DNA of 11,348 bases from assembly GCA_902984215.1 (NCBI GenBank), contig CADWAF010001591.1, positions 1-11,348 on the forward strand, read 5' to 3'. The stretch's first letter is position 1. Every line of letters starts with the position of its first letter. A program made the translations under genes and the position numbers. This document shows, piece by piece, positions 7,484 to 11,348 of this stretch. The notes beneath the pieces are model-generated. The model saw only the letters and a program-made list of their open reading frames with translations. It made no database searches and had not been told where the DNA came from. The stretch is from Willaertia magna. Its lineage: Eukaryota; Heterolobosea; Eutetramitea; Acrasida; Naegleriidae.

Positions 7484-7744
7484 ATGAAAAGAGACCAGGA
7501 AAGGGTTGGCATTCATTCAGCGAATAATAATAATAATCGCAACAAACAAAACGCTAGGAGAATAGTTGGTAGTAACATTAATAGGGTAGATGGAGAAGAA
7601 TTATTTGTAGTAGAGGAAGAAAGAAGACAAACAGTAATGACAGACGGATCTTCTTCATCAACTAGGCAATTATTAAGAGGTAATTTTTCCTCTGGTAATA
7701 AATCAGTAGACTGGTGGTACATGTATACCTTGTTCTTGGAGTAG
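7484..7744 (+). CDS. Possible small basic/Asn-rich hypothetical protein
   Basis: An ATG at 7484 in a fairly A-rich context opens 86 codons with an Asn run (residues 14-18), Arg/Glu-rich middle (RRIVGSNINRVDGEELFVVEEERRQ) and a Ser-rich stretch (56-59), ending in TAG followed by T. No domain is recognised. The ending differs from the TAAA of all firm genes, which raises two options: a chance frame, or a first exon spliced onward. The phase-0 candidate donor ACA|GTAATG and the pyrimidine-rich CAG acceptor at 7873-7875 would join it to a 27-codon frame ending in TAA A at 7959. Neither option is proven. Confidence 0.3.
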   Translation: MKRDQERVGIHSANNNNNRNKQNARRIVGSNINRVDGEELFVVEEERRQTVMTDGSSSSTRQLLRGNFSSGNKSVDWWYMYTLFLE

Positions 7745-7981
7745 TATTAAATTCTATTAAACTTCTTTTACCTTCCGCTTCCCATTCTACAAATCCCCAA
7801 ATGTACATACCAATAAAATTCATCCATTTCCTTTCTTATCTCATTCTCTTTTCCCTATTTCTTTTCTTTGTTCAGGTTAAACACTATTTAGATCTTTCTA
7901 GCCTGGTGCATCTTTTGTTAAACAGAAACTGTACAAGTCTTTTTGGCGCTTTTTTTTAAAGCTTAAAAAATTTAAAAAAGA
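7745..7981 (+). promoter_or_regulatory. Upstream region of ALG10 with pyrimidine tract and TTTGGCGC
   Basis: It contains a dense C/T tract (about 7828-7872) ending in CAG at 7873-7875, unlike the AT-rich acceptors of the proven introns. An 18-bp segment at 7876-7893 is identical to ALG10 codons at 8099-8116. TTTGGCGC lies at 7942-7949, 32 nt before the ALG10 ATG, and the same octamer lies in the MECR promoter. The final stretch before ATG is A-rich. Confidence 0.45.
7876..7893 (+). repeat. 18-bp exact copy of an ALG10 coding segment
   Basis: GTTAAACACTATTTAGAT here equals 8099-8116 inside ALG10, where it encodes VKHYLD just after the conserved YMDEIFHIPQ. With CAG/CAA before it, the match is 20 of 21. 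The upstream copy sits in an open frame (to 7959) in the same phase, so it too reads QVKHYLD. The similarity does not continue either side. Confidence 0.9.
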
Positions 7982-9532
7982 ATGAACACGTATCTAATAG
8001 CCTTCTCCACTCTCTTTGCGGGTTCTCTTTTTCTTTTCTATCAATTTAATGATCAATTAAAACAACCCTATATGGATGAGATATTTCATATACCTCAAGT
8101 TAAACACTATTTAGATTATAATTTTCATATATGGGATGATAAAATAACAACATTTCCGGGATTATATTTATTTACTTTTATTTATATTAAAATATTAAAT
8201 TTAATTTATTTAATTTTTCCAAAAAATTTACAGAATATTTTACTAAATAATTTACAAAATTTTACGGCAAATCAAAAAGAAGATTTATTAATTAGAAGTT
8301 TTAATTTATTTATAATGTTTTTAACATTTATATTATTACAGAAAATATTTGTCAAACAATTACAAAAGCCATTACAAAAATCTTTACAAAACAATTTAAA
8401 AATTACCATAAATAATTTATCTATCATAAAATCATTAAGATTTATTTTATTTCCATTATTCTATTTTTTCTCATTTTTATATTATACAGATATAGGTTCA
8501 TTATTTTTTATTATTCTTTCTTTTTATTTAAAAATAAATAATAAATTTACATTAAGTGGAATAGTTTGTTTATTTTCAGTACTTTTTAGACAATCTAATA
8601 TTATTTGGGCTTTTTGGATTGTTTTGTCAACTTTAATTGAATATTTTGAGGTTCTTTGTAAAAGTAGTGACGATAATTTACAAAAACAAAGAAAGATGAT
8701 TGGTTGGAAAGGAATAACAAAGATTGGTACTAATAATAATTTATTAAATGATATTTACTTATTTATAGTATTTATTTTAAATAATTTAGTGATAATTATT
8801 AAAACATTTTGGACATTTATTTTATTAGCTTTAGGATTTTTATTATTTATTTTTTATAATAAAGGTTTAACAGTTGGTGATAAATCTAATCATATAGCTA
8901 TATTTCATTTACCTCAATTATTTTATTTTACAATGTTTATATGTTTTATGGATCCTGTTTTATTATTACAAAATTTAATTAATTTATTTAATTATTTAAA
9001 ACAACAATCATTTACAAAGAATTTAAAATATCTATCACTATTTATTTTGTCAATTGGCATATTAACTTTATTAAATTATCATTTTCAATATGTTCATCTT
9101 TTTATAAAGAGTGATAATAGACATTATGTTTTTTATTTATTTAGAAAAGTATTTAAAATTCATTTAAATAATGGAATCATTCATTGGGTGAATTGTTTAT
9201 TAGTTTCACCAATTTATTTTGCTGGATTTTATTTATTGATTATTAATTTGAAAGAAAAGAGTAATTTATGGAAATTATGTTTTGTAATGTGTGTTATTTT
9301 AAATATTTGTCCATTGCCTTTAGTAGAATTTAGATACTTTATAATACCCTACTATTTCTTCCATTTACAAAGAGATGCCAACAACAATGAAACAATTTCA
9401 CACCAACAAGAATATAGAATTGAATTACTAACCATTCTCTATTACTTGTTGATAAATACCCTCACCATCTATTTATTCCTAAACAAACCCTTCATAGGTC
9501 CAGATCATTTACAATCTAGATTTATGTGGTAA
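7982..9532 (+). CDS. ALG10: Dolichyl-P-Glc:Glc2Man9GlcNAc2-PP-dolichol alpha-1,2-glucosyltransferase
   Basis: An intronless 516-residue, very hydrophobic multi-pass protein (human about 473). ALG10/DIE2 adds the third, terminal glucose to the lipid-linked oligosaccharide in the ER lumen, the mark preferred by oligosaccharyltransferase. Family motifs appear in order: PYMDEIFHIPQ (29-39), WDDKITTFPGLY (51-62), YYTDIGS (167-173), LFRQSNIIW (201-209), GDKSNH with HLPQLFYF (299-316), DNRHYVFYLFRK (378-389), LVEFRYFIIPY (447-457) and the C-terminal FLNKPF...RFMW (499-516). The N-terminal hydrophobic segment (about 4-20) and roughly a dozen further spans fit the family. Extra length comes from Leu/Gln/Asn-rich loops (81-99, 126-145, 227-256). 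The ATG follows an A-rich leader. The stop TAA is only 9 nt from the stop of the convergent DCN1-like gene. Confidence 0.96.
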   Translation: MNTYLIAFSTLFAGSLFLFYQFNDQLKQPYMDEIFHIPQVKHYLDYNFHIWDDKITTFPGLYLFTFIYIKILNLIYLIFPKNLQNILLNNLQNFTANQKEDLLIRSFNLFIMFLTFILLQKIFVKQLQKPLQKSLQNNLKITINNLSIIKSLRFILFPLFYFFSFLYYTDIGSLFFIILSFYLKINNKFTLSGIVCLFSVLFRQSNIIWAFWIVLSTLIEYFEVLCKSSDDNLQKQRKMIGWKGITKIGTNNNLLNDIYLFIVFILNNLVIIIKTFWTFILLALGFLLFIFYNKGLTVGDKSNHIAIFHLPQLFYFTMFICFMDPVLLLQNLINLFNYLKQQSFTKNLKYLSLFILSIGILTLLNYHFQYVHLFIKSDNRHYVFYLFRKVFKIHLNNGIIHWVNCLLVSPIYFAGFYLLIINLKEKSNLWKLCFVMCVILNICPLPLVEFRYFIIPYYFFHLQRDANNNETISHQQEYRIELLTILYYLLINTLTIYLFLNKPFIGPDHLQSRFMW

Positions 9533-9551
9533 AAAATAAATTTATTTTTTA
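9530..9551. terminator. 22-bp perfect palindrome carrying both convergent stops and poly(A) signals
   Basis: T-AAAAAATAAA (9530-9540) is followed by its exact reverse complement (9541-9551). It includes the ALG10 stop (9530-9532), the DCN1-like stop (9544-9542 on the minus strand) and AATAAA on both strands (9535-9540 and 9546-9541). Cleavage downstream of either signal would fall in the other gene, so the transcripts probably overlap at their 3' ends. Confidence 0.85.
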
Positions 9552-10424
9552 TAATTTTTATGATACCATTCAACATAATCATCAATTGCCACTGGCCATG
9601 CACCAGAATCAGCATCATAATCTTTGTAATCATTTTCACAACTAACAGTTCTTGTAAAATCTAAAAACAATTGCCAAGTATCTCTAGTAATAGCCTTCTT
9701 AAATTGTTCTTCAATAAATTTACACCATTGTTCTAAATGTTTAAATTTACCTTTAAGAATTAATTTCCATTGACCAATAGCTAAATCAGCAGGTAAAGTT
9801 TTAGCACCTTCTTCTAATGAATAATCAAAAACATAATTATAAAATTCTTTATATTGATATTGATCATTATAGATATCATTCTTAACTTGAGTTAATTTCT
9901 TTTTTAATTGATCAAACTTATTTACTGATAATTCACTCATACCAGTCTTCCATTCATCTGGAGTAATATTATAAGGTGTTTTACATCCTAATTTAAAGAA
10001 TAAAACTAATAAAGATGGATCTGATTCTGGATCTGTACCCAAGTCTTTAGCTAACTCTAAAATACCATCAAGTGTAATATTGTTTTTGGTTTCTTCATCA
10101 ACATTATTGCTAGCATTTTTATATTTCTCAAAGCTTTCTTCCATTTCCTTTGATGTAGAAGATACTGCTAAATTACCTCCTGTACTATTATAATAATCAT
10201 CTACTGCTGAATCTAATTCCCAATTACTTTTCTTTAAATATTCTGTTGCAACCTTTTCCGAAGTAGAAGTAATATTACGGAATTGTTGAATTTGACTCTT
10301 TTGTGTTGATGTTAATTTAGTTGATCTACCCTATTATTTTGTTAAAAAAAATAATGAAATAATAACAGATCAGATAACCGGTTTTAAAAAAAAATAATGG
10401 TTTTAGGATACTTACTAAAGTCAT
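9542..10424 (-). CDS. DCN1-like (DCUN1D) cullin neddylation co-ligase with UBA domain
   Basis: Exons 10424-10416 and 10330-9542 give 265 residues (human DCUN1D1 has 259). Residues 9-51 are a UBA-like domain (LTSTQKSQIQQFRNIT, then SNWELDSAVDDYYN). Residues ~66-260 are the PONY/DCUN1 domain: FEKYKN, DLGTDP, SLLVLFFKLGCKT, the EFYNYVFDYSLEEGAKTL motif, AIGQWKLIL, EQWCKFIEE, RDTWQLFLDFTRTV and GAWPVAIDDYVEWY (246-259). The family binds cullins and the N-acetylated NEDD8 E2 (UBE2M) and promotes transfer of NEDD8 to the cullin, activating cullin-RING ubiquitin ligases in cytosol and nucleus. The first exon encodes only Met-Thr-Leu. Without the intron, the protein would seem to start at an internal Met (residue 66) and lose its UBA domain. 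The stop TAA lies inside AATAAA and the palindrome shared with ALG10. Confidence 0.95.
10331..10415 (-). other. DCN1-like gene intron, 85 nt, after a 9-nt first coding exon
   Basis: The donor is GTAAGTAT at 10415 and the acceptor is AATAATAG ending at 10331, phase 0 between Leu3 and Gly4. The downstream frame GRSTKLTSTQKSQIQQF matches the family N-terminus. The ATG at 10424 has a nine-A leader. The intron has no in-frame stop but shifts the frame if retained. Confidence 0.88.
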
Positions 10425-10619
10425 TTTTTTTTACTGGTGCGAAATGTTTTACTTTCCAATGATTTCCAGTTTTTTTTAAAATTTTTTTATTTTTTAAAAT
10501 TTCATTTTTCAAAATGAATTTCCAAGTTTCTTTTTGAAAAGCGGCAGTCTTGTTCGCAATTTACAAAAAATAAAGTTCTTCTTTGCAATTATTTATTGCT
10601 GTGAATTTGTTGACAGTAT
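10425..10619. other. Spacer between two minus-strand genes
   Basis: These 195 nt hold the promoter and A-rich leader of the DCN1-like gene and the 3' end of the upstream partial gene. The stop of that gene (TAA A) lies inside AATAAA. Long T-runs and TTTTAAAATTT blocks occur at about 10470-10510. No RNA gene is seen. Confidence 0.4.
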
Positions 10620-11348
10620 TTATTGTTTAAATGTTGTTTGTGGAATAAAATCTACACAATGACGATATCTATTGTTGTAATTCTTTTGTAATAATTCTTT
10701 CTTTTCTTCCCAAATTGTTAATGGTAATATTCTAAAATAATAAATCTCAGTATATAATTGTTGTTGAGAGCTAGAAGATGCCGTTTTCATAAATAATTTA
10801 AATTGACATTCTTCTTCTTCTTTTTTACCATTAGGTATTGTAAAGGATGGAGTTTCAACAATACATGTAGTACTTCCATTAAAAACAGCTTCTTTGGATT
10901 TTAAAATACTCGACAAACTAATCCAATCATCATTTTCTTTTACACAAACCTCGTAAGCATACGTTCCAGAGCTAGCTCTAAAATTAAGGCAAAATAGTCC
11001 TACAAATTTTTCATTTGGATTTGTTAAATAAATAGAAGTAATTCCCTCCAATGAATAACTATAAATTCTATTTACTAATTTTAACGTGGTTGGATACCAT
11101 TTTGGAAAAGAATTATTTGTGAGTTTCAACAATATTCCAACTCATTCCAGTAATTGAAGATGGTTTTATGTCTGTGGGAGGGGCAGCTCCATAAAATAAA
11201 TATAAATATTTGTACAGTAAATAGTTTTGACAATAGGACGTTTCTTTTTTGTTATCTATTTTTGTCATGTATTTTTCTTTACCTTCTTTTGGTAATTTTA
11301 AATGATTATAAATTAACATTGACCAACAGGTGTCATTGTTTATCCATT
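10620..11348 (-). CDS. Partial gene with one frame break, possible F-box-like N-terminal part
   Basis: The upstream part (11346-11116, 77 codons, open to the window edge) reads INNDTCWSMLIYNHLKLP, a Lys-rich stretch, then YCQNYLLYKYLYLF and ends at TAA (11115-11113). The downstream part (11114-10620, 164 residues and stop) is in the +1 frame and reads NSFPKWYPTTLKLV onward, a strand-rich domain with Ser, Gln and Glu runs. It has no ATG until residue ~115 of the 170-codon frame, so it cannot easily be a separate gene. The DTCWSMLI segment and the following aromatic helix loosely resemble the end of an F-box and the segment after it; that is only a guess. The frame break may be an assembly or sequencing indel, a pseudogene lesion, an unrecognised intron, or a +1 shift. 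The end is TAA A inside AATAAA. Confidence 0.6.

Noticed and set aside
7513..7722. Minus-strand 69-codon frame
   Set aside because: It is an antisense shadow of the 7484 frame, made of Leu/Ser runs.
7714..7959. Plus-strand 81-codon hydrophobic frame as an independent membrane protein gene
   Set aside because: It overlaps the 7484 frame, its hydrophobicity comes from the pyrimidine tract, and its only notable content is the short ALG10 copy.
11113..11290. Intron from GGTAAAG (near 11283) to AATGAG explaining the frame break
   Set aside because: The join would be in phase, but the acceptor AATGAG is unlike the others and the intron would remove good coding sequence; kept only as a possibility.
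1..11348. Non-standard genetic code of the ciliate type
   Set aside because: MECR, ALG10, the DCN1-like gene and the RhoGAP gene read through fully with standard codons and end at TAA where their families end.
1..11348. tRNA or rRNA genes, CRISPR arrays, transposon ends
   Set aside because: I found no cloverleaf-like segment, no regularly spaced repeats and no terminal inverted repeats with a transposase.

Overview
The window looks like nuclear DNA of an AT-rich, intron-poor unicellular eukaryote. A Naegleria-like heterolobosean is my best guess, from overall character only. The evidence for a eukaryote is four short spliceosomal introns (44-139 nt, donors GTAAGTAT or GTATGT), an ER glucosyltransferase (ALG10), a cullin-neddylation co-ligase (DCN1 family), a C2-RhoGAP and a mitochondrial enoyl reductase with a presequence. 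The code appears standard. Every well supported gene ends in TAA, and leaders just before start codons are strongly A-rich.

Layout from left to right. A partial secreted protein gene runs off the left edge (minus, 1-789). A stand-alone MJ1316-domain RNA-end-binding protein follows (minus, 1050-1649). A 535-nt spacer with crossing inverted repeats separates it from a small Asn/Thr-rich hypothetical gene (plus, 2185-2538). A GNAT acetyltransferase (minus, 2668-3180) and an unrecognised single-pass membrane protein (minus, 3225-4256) come next. The membrane protein gene is divergent, across 79 nt, from MECR (plus, 4336-5492, one intron), the last enzyme of mitochondrial fatty acid synthesis. A three-exon C2-RhoGAP gene (minus, 5585-6898) converges on MECR. 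About 1.1 kb of sparse sequence with two doubtful small ORFs leads to ALG10 (plus, 7982-9532). ALG10 converges on a DCN1-like gene (minus, 9542-10424, one intron), with only 9 nt between the two stop codons. A partial gene whose reading frame is broken once (minus, 10620-11348) runs off the right edge.

The genes do not form one pathway; this is compact housekeeping DNA. The most interesting signals concern gene ends. All nine supported stop codons read TAAA, and several lie inside an AATAAA hexamer. The ALG10/DCN1 junction is a 22-bp perfect palindrome holding both stops and both AATAAA signals. The one internal stop that breaks a likely gene (AAA-TAA at 11113-11118) lacks the following A and sits where a +1 shift restores the frame. 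I see no mobile element, CRISPR array, tRNA or rRNA gene, and no clearly new multi-gene system.
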